Shown in pieces: positions 16,536 to 25,064 of a stretch of DNA of 64,000 nucleotides. How positions within the stretch are numbered: the stretch's first letter is position 1; the number at the start of each line of letters is the position of its first letter. The stretch comes from Plantibacter elymi (nom. nud.) (GTDB taxonomy: Bacteria > Actinomycetota > Actinomycetes > Actinomycetales > Microbacteriaceae). Under the pieces are notes generated by a model. The model saw only the letters and a list, made by a program, of their open reading frames with translations. It was not told where the DNA came from and searched no databases. The stretch spans positions 310,001 through 374,000 of the forward strand of contig NZ_FXWJ01000003.1 in assembly GCF_900177795.1 (NCBI RefSeq), written 5' to 3'. The translations under genes and the position numbers were made by a program.

Positions 16536-17381
16536 GTGTATTCGATCGTCATCCCGTGCCGGAACGGCTCGGCCACCCTCTCAGACCAACTCGAGGCGCT
16601 CCTCGCTCAGCAGCACGCCGCGGACGTCGAGATCATCGTCGCCGACAACGGCTCGAGCGACGGGACGGCCGAGCTGGTGCGCCGGTTCATCGAGATGGAC
16701 GAGCGCATCCGACTCGTCGGCGCCGGAGGAAGACCTGGAATCAACCACGCTCGCAATGTCGGCATCCTGGCCTCTCGAGGAACCGCCGTGCTGTTCTGCG
16801 ATGCCGACGACGTCGTCGAACCAGGGTGGATCGAGGCGCACGTGCGCGCGTTCGAGCGGGGCGCGGACTGTGTGGGCGGACCGCTCCGACGGGTCCTCCC
16901 GAACGGCATGTCAGACGGTACACAGGAGGCGGTCAGCACGTTGCACCGATTCCATCCGTGGCCGCCGGGAGCGAACTGCGGCGTCAGACGAGACGTCTTC
17001 GACCGGATCGGTGGCTTCGATGAATCACTCCGGGGAGGAGGCGATGAGACCGACTTCTTCTGGCGCGCCGCAGAAGCAGGCCACCCGACGACTGCCGTCC
17101 CCGAAGCCCTGGTCGAGTATCGCTTGCGCGAGAACCTCCGGGCGGTGTCACGGCAATTCTTCGCCTATGGTCGAGGGACGGTCCGACTGTTCCACCGACA
17201 CGGTTCGCGAGGCATGCCACGATCCCTCGGCTGGGATCTGCCCGCGGTCATCGTCGTCGGAGTCCTGCAGATCGTGTCGGCTCGCCCGGGAAGCGCCCGA
17301 CGCCGCCGAGGTGTCGAACGGCTGGCGTCGCGAGCCGGGCGCCTGGTCGAGAGCATGCATTCGAGGACGTGGTACCTGTGA
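16536..17381 (+). CDS. Glycosyltransferase family 2
   Basis: This 281-residue GT-A enzyme has the N-terminal SIVIPCRNGSATL, the nucleotide-binding VADNGSSDGTAEL, the metal-binding DxD-type FCDADDVVEPGW near residue 93, and GGFDESLRGGGDETDFFWRA in the acceptor region. One hydrophobic segment near the C-terminus (VIVVGVLQIVSA) may anchor it to the membrane. The start is GTG 16536 behind TGGAGACC. It is probably one of the enzymes building the repeat unit; donor unknown. Confidence 0.88.
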   Translation: MYSIVIPCRNGSATLSDQLEALLAQQHAADVEIIVADNGSSDGTAELVRRFIEMDERIRLVGAGGRPGINHARNVGILASRGTAVLFCDADDVVEPGWIEAHVRAFERGADCVGGPLRRVLPNGMSDGTQEAVSTLHRFHPWPPGANCGVRRDVFDRIGGFDESLRGGGDETDFFWRAAEAGHPTTAVPEALVEYRLRENLRAVSRQFFAYGRGTVRLFHRHGSRGMPRSLGWDLPAVIVVGVLQIVSARPGSARRRRGVERLASRAGRLVESMHSRTWYL

Positions 17382-17420
17382 CGACCCGCGTCCGCACCAC
17401 GTCGTGCTCGAGGCCAGGCG

Positions 17421-17972
17421 TCACCACCACCACACCTTGTTCCGTTTCGCCTCGAGGCGGTAGGCGTCGACCTTCGGGCGTTCGGCGATGACGCTGGCCG
17501 GAACCCCACCCACCATGGTCCAGGCGGCGACATCCTTCGTGACGACCGCCCCGGCCGCGACCACCGCCCCCTCCCCGACAGACACCCCGGGCAGGATGAT
17601 CGACCTGGCATTGATCCAGGCGCGGTCGCCGATCCGTACCGGAGCCGACACGTACGCGAAGTCGGGCGAGCGGATGTCATGTTGGGCGGTCCAGATCTGT
17701 GCTCCACTGTTGATACTCACATGGGATCCGACCGACAGCCCACCGCGCGCATCCAGGGTCACGCCCTCGGCAATGAAGCAGTCCACCCCGAGGACGAGCC
17801 GCCGGGCGACACGGACCTGGAGTCCGTGGTGGATCGCACACCCCGCACCGATCGCCGCACCCCAGCCGCGCAGCGCGATGATACGAAGCCCGTTGCTCGG
17901 CGTCATCGATGCCAGCCACAGCACGACCACCTCGATCGAACCGACGATGAGGCCCAGCCGTTTGCGCATCAT
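17421..17972 (-). CDS. Hexapeptide-repeat sugar O-acetyltransferase
   Basis: This 183-residue left-handed beta-helix protein has hexapeptide repeats from about residue 38 to 160 and the catalytic-type histidine in WTAQHDIRSPDF, followed by RIGDRAWINARSIILPGVSVG. This is the layout of WcaF/maltose-acetyltransferase-like enzymes that acetylate sugar hydroxyls with acetyl-CoA. A hydrophobic N-terminal stretch (IVGSIEVVVLWLASM) precedes the helix. It probably decorates the polymer. It is convergent with the GT2 gene and divergent from the flippase gene across an AT-rich 81-bp gap. Confidence 0.87.
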   Translation of the reverse strand: MMRKRLGLIVGSIEVVVLWLASMTPSNGLRIIALRGWGAAIGAGCAIHHGLQVRVARRLVLGVDCFIAEGVTLDARGGLSVGSHVSINSGAQIWTAQHDIRSPDFAYVSAPVRIGDRAWINARSIILPGVSVGEGAVVAAGAVVTKDVAAWTMVGGVPASVIAERPKVDAYRLEAKRNKVWWW

Positions 17973-18053
17973 GTTTCATCCCCACTCACACGTACAAACA
18001 AAGATACTGACATATCATCGAGGATCGCAAGGTCCCCACGAACGAGTCGTGCC

Positions 18054-19334
18054 GTGATCAACCTCGCGTGGTCGGTGCTCGAGCGGGTCCTGCCGCGCGC
18101 GGCCTCGGCGCTCATCATGCTCGTCTTGGCCGCGAGCCTCGCGCCGTCCGTCGTCGGCATGTACGCGTGGATGGTCCTCGCCCTCACGCTGGTCCAGACC
18201 GTCGGCGACACGGCCGCTCGGCAGACCGCCGTCGTCCACGACGGGACCGCTTCCGGGGCACGATTCATCGGACGGTTCCGGGTGTGGTCCGCCGTCGTCG
18301 GAGGAGCCCTCCTCTCGGTCGTCGTCATGGCGCTCCTCCTCACACAGGCGGAGCAGGACCGGTGGCAGGCGCTCGCCCTCGCGCCGTTCGTCCTCGTCCC
18401 CGCCGCGTCGGCCGCCGGTATCGATGCCCTGGTCAGACTGCAGCGATCGGGGCGTTGGAAGGACATCGCATCGAATCAGGCATGGTCGTCGACCTGCTCC
18501 CTCCTGTGCAGCGTGCCGACGCTGGTCGCGACAGGGTCGCTCCTCGCGAGCGCGCTGCAGGCGCTCCTCGCCGAAGCCGGGTTCGCCGTCCTCAACCGTC
18601 GGCGAGCGGCGCGACTGGGACGTGGAGCAGACACCGGGACGCGACCCTCGGAGCTGACCGGCGGCGTGTTCCGCGACTACCTGCACACGGCGCTCTTCGC
18701 CCTCCTCGGTTGGGGACAGGGACAGACCGACCGCCTCTCGATCGGGGGTCTTGCGGGCGGTTCGCGCCTGGGCCAATACGCATTCGCCATGTCGTTGTCA
18801 CGCAGCATCGGCGACGCGGCGGCGCTTGCCGCGGTCAACGTCCTCCGGCCGGCCCTCACCGAGGCGGCACGTGACGGCCGAGGGTCCGAGATCGTCGCGG
18901 TCACGGAAGCTTCGCTCCGACGATCGCTGGTCCTGGCGGTCCTGGCCGCCGTGGCGACGAGCATCGGGGTTGAGCTGATCGTGGCCCCCTTCCTCGCAGA
19001 CGACTGGGACCCCGCCCTCGCACTCGTCCCCATCCTCGCCCTGTCGGTCGCTCCCTCGGTCGTCGCCTGGTCGATCACAGCGGTCCTCCAGGCCGAGAGC
19101 CGGATGCGCTGGGCGAGTCCGATCAAAGCGGTCGGCGTGCTGCTGTCCCTCCCGGTCGGCCTCGTCGCCCTCCAGGACCTGCAGCTCGCGGCCTGGCTCG
19201 TGAACGCCCGGGAACTCGTCGTGATGGCGCTGCTCCTCCTCGCCGCTCGCCACCGGGCCCCGTGGCGGGGTGGCCTCCTCGCCCTCGGCGTCGTCCTGGT
19301 CGGCGCGGCCGTATGGCATCTGACCCGAGGCTAG
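18054..19334 (+). CDS. Wzx-type polysaccharide flippase
   Basis: This 426-residue protein has about twelve hydrophobic segments in the MOP/MVF polysaccharide-transporter pattern, with typical GRFRVWSAVVGG, GWGQGQTDRLSIGGL (charged residues in the seventh-helix region) and AFAMSLSRSIGD. It would flip undecaprenyl-linked repeat units. Translation most likely starts at GTG 18054; an ATG far upstream would extend across the divergent acetyltransferase gene. Its stop overlaps the convergent GT2 gene by four bases. A second flippase is encoded at 31613-32902. Confidence 0.85.
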   Translation: MINLAWSVLERVLPRAASALIMLVLAASLAPSVVGMYAWMVLALTLVQTVGDTAARQTAVVHDGTASGARFIGRFRVWSAVVGGALLSVVVMALLLTQAEQDRWQALALAPFVLVPAASAAGIDALVRLQRSGRWKDIASNQAWSSTCSLLCSVPTLVATGSLLASALQALLAEAGFAVLNRRRAARLGRGADTGTRPSELTGGVFRDYLHTALFALLGWGQGQTDRLSIGGLAGGSRLGQYAFAMSLSRSIGDAAALAAVNVLRPALTEAARDGRGSEIVAVTEASLRRSLVLAVLAAVATSIGVELIVAPFLADDWDPALALVPILALSVAPSVVAWSITAVLQAESRMRWASPIKAVGVLLSLPVGLVALQDLQLAAWLVNARELVVMALLLLAARHRAPWRGGLLALGVVLVGAAVWHLTRG

Positions 19335-20320
19335 GCCGGCTGCAGCAGATCCCTCAGGATGTCCAGCGCCCCCTGGCTCGCATACCGCTGGTACTCGCCG
19401 CGGGGAGCACGCAGCATGACGGGGAGGATCCGTCGCCACCGGGCCGGAGCGAGATCGGCCCGGAACCGCTCGAAGGCCGCTTTGGCGACGACCGCCGAGG
19501 GGTCGGCGCGCGGCGCGGGATCACGGGCGTCGTCGAGCCAGGAAGCGAGCCCTGCGACGCGATCCGCGATGTCGCTGTTGCGCTGCCGCCCCGGCTGCAT
19601 CAGTCTCGAGATCTTGTACGCCAGCGTCGGCTCGACGATCCCGATCTGGTTCGCGCCGTGCTGCCGGTAGTCGACGAGCGGTTCATCCAGGAACTCGATC
19701 GGTCCTCGTGATGCGGCGACGATCGCCAACCACTCGTCGTGGACCCACGGTGCGGGGAACGGCGCGGCCGCGTCGAAGACCGCACGTCGGAACATCGCGG
19801 TCGCGCCAGTGACGAGGTTGCGTCGCAAGAGCACACCGAACGCGTCGCCCGCGCGGATGCGGTCGCGCTCGTGCGGCCCGATCGACAGCGAGGCGAAGAG
19901 GGTGGTGCCGAGCGGAGCACCGTCGGCTCCGACGAGCCGCGCGTCGGAGCACACGAGTTGCAGTTCCGGTCGCGCGTCGAAGGCAGCCAGCGCACGCTCG
20001 AGACGGTCGGGCCGCCACACGTCGTCCTGGTCGGACAGGACGACCAGGTCTCCGACGGTCGCACGGATGGCACGCTCGAAGTTGCGCGTCACGCCGAGCG
20101 CGGTCGGGTTGCGCAGGAATCGCACCGGGACCGGCGACGTGGCGGCGAACCGCTCGACGATGACCGACGTACCGTCGGTCGACCCGTCGTCGCTGATCAC
20201 GATCTCGCCGGGCAGCACGGTCTGCCGGGCGATGCTCGCCAGCTGATCGCCGAGGAACGCCTCACCGTTGTAGGTGCACAGGGAGACGGAGACGCGTGCG
20301 TCGACTGGTGCTCCTGGCAT
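19331..20320 (-). CDS. Glycosyltransferase family 2, rhamnosyltransferase-like
   Basis: This 329-residue GT-A enzyme has SVSLCTYNGEAFLGDQL, VISDDGSTDGT, and the extended metal-binding motif VLSDQDDVWRPDRL. That last motif is typical of GT2 rhamnosyl- and related transferases of rhamnan-type polymers. The C-terminal third is basic and helical. The start at 20320 is preferred because GAGGAGCGG precedes it; a GTG/ATG farther upstream (20368) would add 16 residues. If it uses dTDP-rhamnose, the donor would come from the rml genes near 53 kb. Confidence 0.85.
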   Translation of the reverse strand: MPGAPVDARVSVSLCTYNGEAFLGDQLASIARQTVLPGEIVISDDGSTDGTSVIVERFAATSPVPVRFLRNPTALGVTRNFERAIRATVGDLVVLSDQDDVWRPDRLERALAAFDARPELQLVCSDARLVGADGAPLGTTLFASLSIGPHERDRIRAGDAFGVLLRRNLVTGATAMFRRAVFDAAAPFPAPWVHDEWLAIVAASRGPIEFLDEPLVDYRQHGANQIGIVEPTLAYKISRLMQPGRQRNSDIADRVAGLASWLDDARDPAPRADPSAVVAKAAFERFRADLAPARWRRILPVMLRAPRGEYQRYASQGALDILRDLLQPA

Positions 20321-20379
20321 TGACCCGCTCCTCACCGCTCGCCGGACCGCCCACCAGCCTATCCCCACCGTCTCGCTGG

Positions 20380-20385
20380 TATCCT
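20380..20385 (+). promoter_or_regulatory. -10 box of probable leaderless promoter, GT4 gene
   Basis: TATCCT ends 8 nt before the ATG at 20394 with no ribosome-binding sequence between. Confidence 0.5.
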
Positions 20386-20393
20386 CGGGCCTT

Positions 20394-21488
20394 ATGCCCC
20401 GCGTAGCCGTCGACCTCCTCTCCTACACCGGGACGAAGGGCGGCATGGAGACCTACGCCCGCGAGCTCTATCGGGAGATCGGCCGACAGGGCAGCGAGTT
20501 CGAGTTCGTCGGGCTCGCCAGCCGAGAGGGATACCGGCTCGACCGCTCATGGTTCCCCGGCGAGATGGTCGACACCGGGATCAGCGGCGAGAACCGGTTC
20601 ATCTGGGCCTACGGCGAGCTGTTCCAGGTGGCTCGTCAGGCGAAGCGACACGGAGCGGACCTCATCCACTCCCCCGCCACGCTCGGGCCGGCGCGCTCGT
20701 CGATGCCGTCGGTCGTCACCATGCACGACATGCTGTACTGGAGCAATCCGGAGCTCATGACGACGCCGTTGTACACCCGCCCCGTGAAGCTCATGGAGCG
20801 CCTCACCTCCAAGAACGCGACCAGGGTCCTCACGATCAGCGAGGTCTCCCGTTCCGAGATCGAGAAATATCTGCACGTCCCGCGGGCCAGGATCGACCTC
20901 GTCCCGCTGGCCGGCACCATGCCGACCATCGACGGCCGGCGTGAACCCGATCAGGAGCGACCGTTCGTCCTCGCGACCGGTAACCGTCGCCCCCACAAGA
21001 ACTGGGCCAGCCTCATCCGAGCGCTGCCGTTGCTCGCCGAGCACGAACGCCCGCGGCTCGTGATCACCGGCAGCCACGGAGAGGACCCCCTGCAGGCGGT
21101 CGTCGAGGAGACCGGCATGCAGGACTGGGTCGAGCTCAAGGGCTGGCTCACGAGCGATGAGCTCGGAGAGCTCTACCGGCGGGCGACCATCATGGCGATG
21201 CCCTCGTTCGTCGACGGCTTCAGCCTCCCCGCGCTCGAATCCATGATGGTGGGTCTCCCGGTCATGATGAGCGACATCCCCGTCTACCACGAGGTCTGCG
21301 GAGATGCGGCCCTCTACCTGGACCCCAGGTCACTCGACAGCATCGCATCGGTCATGCGCACTGCCGTGACCCGGCCCGATGAGATGCGACGCCTCGCCGC
21401 GGCCGGTCTCGAGCAGGCGGAGCGGTTCTCCTGGGAGCGCACGGCGACCCAGACGCTCGAGACCTTCAGACAGGCCCTGACGGTCTAG
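20394..21488 (+). CDS. Glycosyltransferase family 4, copy A of a flanking paralog pair
   Basis: This 364-residue GT-B enzyme has GTKGGMETYARELY as its N-terminal glycine loop, HSPATLGPARSSMPSVVTMHD, the donor-binding VLATGNRRPHKNWASL, and a C-terminal SFVDGFSLPALESMMVGLPVM with the E-x7-E-like motif. It is closely related to the gene at 28360, about two thirds identical by eye over the first 77 residues, and has the same strand. The two copies bracket the minus-strand phosphorylase/colitose block. The substrate is unknown; GDP- or dTDP-sugar transfer is plausible from context. Confidence 0.88.
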   Translation: MPRVAVDLLSYTGTKGGMETYARELYREIGRQGSEFEFVGLASREGYRLDRSWFPGEMVDTGISGENRFIWAYGELFQVARQAKRHGADLIHSPATLGPARSSMPSVVTMHDMLYWSNPELMTTPLYTRPVKLMERLTSKNATRVLTISEVSRSEIEKYLHVPRARIDLVPLAGTMPTIDGRREPDQERPFVLATGNRRPHKNWASLIRALPLLAEHERPRLVITGSHGEDPLQAVVEETGMQDWVELKGWLTSDELGELYRRATIMAMPSFVDGFSLPALESMMVGLPVMMSDIPVYHEVCGDAALYLDPRSLDSIASVMRTAVTRPDEMRRLAAAGLEQAERFSWERTATQTLETFRQALTV

Positions 21489-21544
21489 CGTCGCACCGCT
21501 CCCGGCCCAACGGCCAGGAACCGGCGCACGGGGCAGACCGCCTT

Positions 21545-21583
21545 CCGCTGAGCCACTCGACGGTCGGTCGAGTGCCTCAGCGG
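21545..21583. terminator. Strong hairpin between convergent genes (bidirectional terminator)
   Basis: The arms CCGCTGAGCCACTCGAC (21545-21561) and GTCGAGTGCCTCAGCGG (21567-21583) pair over 17 positions with one mismatch around a 5-nt loop. It lies between the converging GT4 gene and GH65 gene. There is no U-tract. Confidence 0.65.
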
Positions 21584-21597
21584 ACGGCGGGAGTCGC

Positions 21598-24117
21598 TTA
21601 CTCCGACTGCGGCTGGATGATCGGGATGGACTCGGTGTCGGCCGGGCCGAGCGCGATCGTCGGCATCGACACGGTGATGAGCGAGCCGTCGGCACGGCGG
21701 CTGCCCTCGATGTCGCTCGCGCTCGGCTCGCCGACGAGGTGCGGACCCTGGTTGTCGAGCGGAACGGTGACCGTCGTCCCGGCCTCGACGAGGACGTTGC
21801 CGCCGCCGACGACGAACGAGGCGGAATCGCCCTCCTCGACGGTGAACCGCATCTCGGTGCGCCGGACGGAGATGCGCACCCGCGTTCCCTTGACCGTGAG
21901 CCGGAAGGTGATGCCCTGCCAGTCGACCGGCAGGCGCGGTGAGAAGGAGATGACGCCGCCGTGGTCTCGCATGCCGGCGAAGCCGAGCACGAGCGCACTC
22001 CACACGCCACCGGTGGAGGCGACGTGCACGCCGTCCGGCGTGTTGCGGTGCAGGTTCGCGAGGTCGACGAACAGCGCCGACCAGAAGTACTTGAGCGCGA
22101 GCCGCTGGTACCCGACCTCGGCGGCGATGATCGACTGCACGACCGCCGACAGGGTCGAGTCGCCCGTCGTCAGCGGATCGTAGTAGTCGAAGTCGGCGAG
22201 CTTCTCCTCGTCGGTGAAGTGGTCGCCCTGCAGGAGCAGCGCCAGCACGACGTCCGCCTGCTTGAGCACCTGGAACCGGTAGATGACGAGCGGGTGGAAG
22301 TGCAGGAGCAGCGGGAGGTGCTCGGGAGGCGTGTGATCGAGGTCCCACAGCTCCTTCTCGAGGAACTGGGCGTCCTGCGGGTGGATGCCGAGCCGCTTGT
22401 CGAAGGGGATGTGCATGTGCTCGGCGGCGCGCTGCCACTCGCGGACCTCGGCGTCGTCGAGCGACAGCCGCGTGACCAGGCGTTCGAAGGAGGCCGGATC
22501 GTCCTCGCGAAGGCGCTCCACGGCCTCGACGGCCGACAGCAGGTTCGACCGCGCCATGACGTTCGTGTAGAGGTTGTCGTTCACCACGGTCGTGTACTCG
22601 TCGGGCCCCGTGACCCCGTAGATGTGGAAGGAGTCCTTGCCGTTCGCGCGCCAGAAGCCCAGGTCGGCCCACATGCGCGCCGTCTCGACGAAGATGTCGA
22701 CGGCTCCGCGAGCGAGGAAGTCCTCATCCCCCGTCGCCGCGACGTACTGCCGCAGCGCATAGGAGATGTCGGCGTCGATGTGGTACTGCGCCGTGCCGGC
22801 CGCGTAGTACGCGGACGACTCGAGCCCGTTGATCGTGCGCCACGGGAACAGGGCGCCGTGCTGGTTGAGCTCGGTCGCGCGGGAGCGGGCGGCGTCGAGC
22901 ATGTTCTGACGGAACCGGAGGGCGTTCCGCGCAACGAGCGGTGCCGTGTAGCTGAGGAACGGGAGGACGTAGACCTCGGTGTCCCAGAAGTAGTGGCCGC
23001 CGTACCCGGAGCCGGACACGCCCTTCGCCGCGACACCGCCGCCGTCCGTGCGTGCGGACGCCTGCGCCAGCTGGAAGAGGTTCCAACGCGTCGCCTGCTG
23101 GATGGCCGGCTGTCCGTGGACCTCGACGTCGGAGCGCGCCCAGAAGTCCTCGAGCCACAGCTCCTGGTTGCGGATCGCCGATTCGATGCCGTTCTCAGCG
23201 GAACGGTCGAGCGTGCGGGCACAACGGTCGGCGAGTTCCTTCGGGGGGACGGCGTTGGAGGTGTGGTAGCTGATGATCTTGGTGAGCTTCGTGGGCACGC
23301 CCGCGCGGCCGCGGATCGTGTACACGTGCTTCGCGAGGTCGGCCTCGATGTGCGTCGAGACCTCGTACTCGTTCTCGGTCTCGATCGTGTGGTCGGCGCC
23401 GGCCACGATCGTCATGCCGGAGTTCGTCGTCTGGTAGCCGAGCATCGCGCGCGGACCATCGATGAGCTTGTACCGCGGCTGCAGCACCCGCTCGGTGAGG
23501 GACTCCGCCTTGCGCGGATCACCCATCCCCGGCTCGGGTGCGTTCGTCAGGTAGTCGTCCTGACGGTCCTGACGGTTGATGATCTGGCTGGAGAGCACGA
23601 GCGACGCGTCCGCGTCGAGCAACGTGACCTCGTAGTCGAGGACCGCGAGATGGCGGTCGGTGAAGGACACCATGCGACGGGAGCGGATGTGGACGCGCTT
23701 CCCGGAGGGCGTCCGCCATTCGAGTTCACGGCTGAGGACACCGGTCTTGAAGTCGAGGCGACGCTCGAAGCTCAGGAGGTCGGCGTCGTTGAGGATCAAC
23801 GGCTCGTCGTCGACGTAGAGGCGGACGACCTTCGTGTCGGGCGCGTTGACGATCGTCTGGCCGACGCGGGCGAAGCCGAACGCCTCCTCGGCGTGACGGA
23901 TCGGCCAGGTCTCGTGGAACCCGTTGATGAACGTGCCGTGGACGTGGCCGTCGCGGCCCTCCTCGACGTTGCCGCGGAAGCCGAGGTAGCCGTTGCCGAG
24001 CGCGAACAGGGTCTCAGTCGTGCCCTCGTCGTCCGCGTCGACATGCGTCTCGACGAGTGCCCAGTCGTCGAGCGGGAACCGATGACGGTCGAGCGGGTCG
24101 CTGGTGATGTGGTTCAT
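21598..24117 (-). CDS. Glycoside hydrolase family 65 disaccharide phosphorylase
   Basis: This 839-residue protein of GH65 cleaves alpha-glucosidic disaccharides (maltose, trehalose or kojibiose) with phosphate to give beta-glucose 1-phosphate. It has the N-terminal beta-sandwich (LFALGNGYLGFRGNVEEG), the (alpha/alpha)6 barrel with SGSGYGGHYFWDTEVYVLPF, the general-acid glutamate Glu507 in GVTGPDEYTT, and a C-terminal beta-sheet domain. Length is slightly above the usual 750-790. It overlaps the downstream-acting mutase gene by four bases, which fits conversion of the product to glucose 6-phosphate. The exact disaccharide cannot be determined by eye. Confidence 0.9.
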   Translation of the reverse strand: MNHITSDPLDRHRFPLDDWALVETHVDADDEGTTETLFALGNGYLGFRGNVEEGRDGHVHGTFINGFHETWPIRHAEEAFGFARVGQTIVNAPDTKVVRLYVDDEPLILNDADLLSFERRLDFKTGVLSRELEWRTPSGKRVHIRSRRMVSFTDRHLAVLDYEVTLLDADASLVLSSQIINRQDRQDDYLTNAPEPGMGDPRKAESLTERVLQPRYKLIDGPRAMLGYQTTNSGMTIVAGADHTIETENEYEVSTHIEADLAKHVYTIRGRAGVPTKLTKIISYHTSNAVPPKELADRCARTLDRSAENGIESAIRNQELWLEDFWARSDVEVHGQPAIQQATRWNLFQLAQASARTDGGGVAAKGVSGSGYGGHYFWDTEVYVLPFLSYTAPLVARNALRFRQNMLDAARSRATELNQHGALFPWRTINGLESSAYYAAGTAQYHIDADISYALRQYVAATGDEDFLARGAVDIFVETARMWADLGFWRANGKDSFHIYGVTGPDEYTTVVNDNLYTNVMARSNLLSAVEAVERLREDDPASFERLVTRLSLDDAEVREWQRAAEHMHIPFDKRLGIHPQDAQFLEKELWDLDHTPPEHLPLLLHFHPLVIYRFQVLKQADVVLALLLQGDHFTDEEKLADFDYYDPLTTGDSTLSAVVQSIIAAEVGYQRLALKYFWSALFVDLANLHRNTPDGVHVASTGGVWSALVLGFAGMRDHGGVISFSPRLPVDWQGITFRLTVKGTRVRISVRRTEMRFTVEEGDSASFVVGGGNVLVEAGTTVTVPLDNQGPHLVGEPSASDIEGSRRADGSLITVSMPTIALGPADTESIPIIQPQSE

Positions 24118-24977
24118 GCCTGGTCCTCGGAGGAGTCGTGGGGTGCCGTGGGGGTCTGGTCGTCGGCCGGATCGTCCGGCCCGGCTGTTCGCGAGGCCGA
24201 CCGCAGCGGGTCGACGAGGTCGGCGAGGTCGTCGACCACGATGTCGGCGCCCGCGTCGATGAGCGCCTGGTGCCCGATGCCGCGGTCGACGCCGAGCACG
24301 AGACCGAAGTCACCGCGACGCCCCGCCTCGACGCCGGAATGCGCGTCCTCGACCACGACGCACTCAGCCGGGGAGCGGCCGAGCAGACGACCGGCCTCGA
24401 CGTAGGTGTCCGGAGCGGGCTTGCCGGCGATCCCCTCGCGCGCGGCGACGACGCCGTCCATCACGACCGGGAACCGCTCACGGAGTCCTGCCGCTCGGAG
24501 GACGACCTCGGCGTTCTTGGAACTGGACACCACGGCGACCTGGAGGCCTGCCTGCTCGACGGTGTCGAGGAAGGTCAACGATCCCGGGTACGCCGCGATG
24601 CCGTCGGCTTCCAGGACGGCCGAGAAGACCGAGTTCTTCCGGTTGCCGAGGCCACACACGGTCTCGAGCTCGGGGGCGTCGGACGGCGAGCCCTCGGGAA
24701 GCGTGATGCCACGCGACGCGAGCATCGCGCGCACCCCGTCGTACCGCGGCTTGCCGTCGATGTACTGGAAGTAGTCGGCGTCGGTGTACGGCTCAGTGAT
24801 CCCGCGGGCGACGAGCTCGTCGGTGAAGAGCTTCGCCCAGGCATGCATGTGGATCTCTGCGGTCGGGGTGATGACGCCGTCGAGGTCGAACAGCACCGCC
24901 TTGCATCCGAGGAGGCGCGAGGCCGCCTCGGGAAGGCTCAGGACGTCGTTCGATGGCGCGTTGATCGGCTGGTTCAC
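24114..24977 (-). CDS. HAD hydrolase, beta-phosphoglucomutase type
   Basis: This 287-residue HAD-superfamily protein has the catalytic motif FDLDGVITPT with nucleophile Asp31 and Asp33, motif II VAVVSSSKNA, the motif III lysine in GIAGKPAPDTYVEA, and VVVEDAHSGVEAG. This is the beta-phosphoglucomutase pattern, with a helical cap. It would convert beta-glucose 1-phosphate from the coupled GH65 phosphorylase to glucose 6-phosphate. It starts at GTG 24977 and its stop overlaps the phosphorylase start by four bases. An acidic C-terminal tail is longer than usual. Confidence 0.9.
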   Translation of the reverse strand: MNQPINAPSNDVLSLPEAASRLLGCKAVLFDLDGVITPTAEIHMHAWAKLFTDELVARGITEPYTDADYFQYIDGKPRYDGVRAMLASRGITLPEGSPSDAPELETVCGLGNRKNSVFSAVLEADGIAAYPGSLTFLDTVEQAGLQVAVVSSSKNAEVVLRAAGLRERFPVVMDGVVAAREGIAGKPAPDTYVEAGRLLGRSPAECVVVEDAHSGVEAGRRGDFGLVLGVDRGIGHQALIDAGADIVVDDLADLVDPLRSASRTAGPDDPADDQTPTAPHDSSEDQA

Positions 24978-25064
24978 GGTGCACGGTCCTCGTCGGTCGG
25001 GGGAAGAGGTGGACAGTGGGACGGAAGCTGCTGCGGACCGGTGGGGCGACCGCGCAGACCCAGC

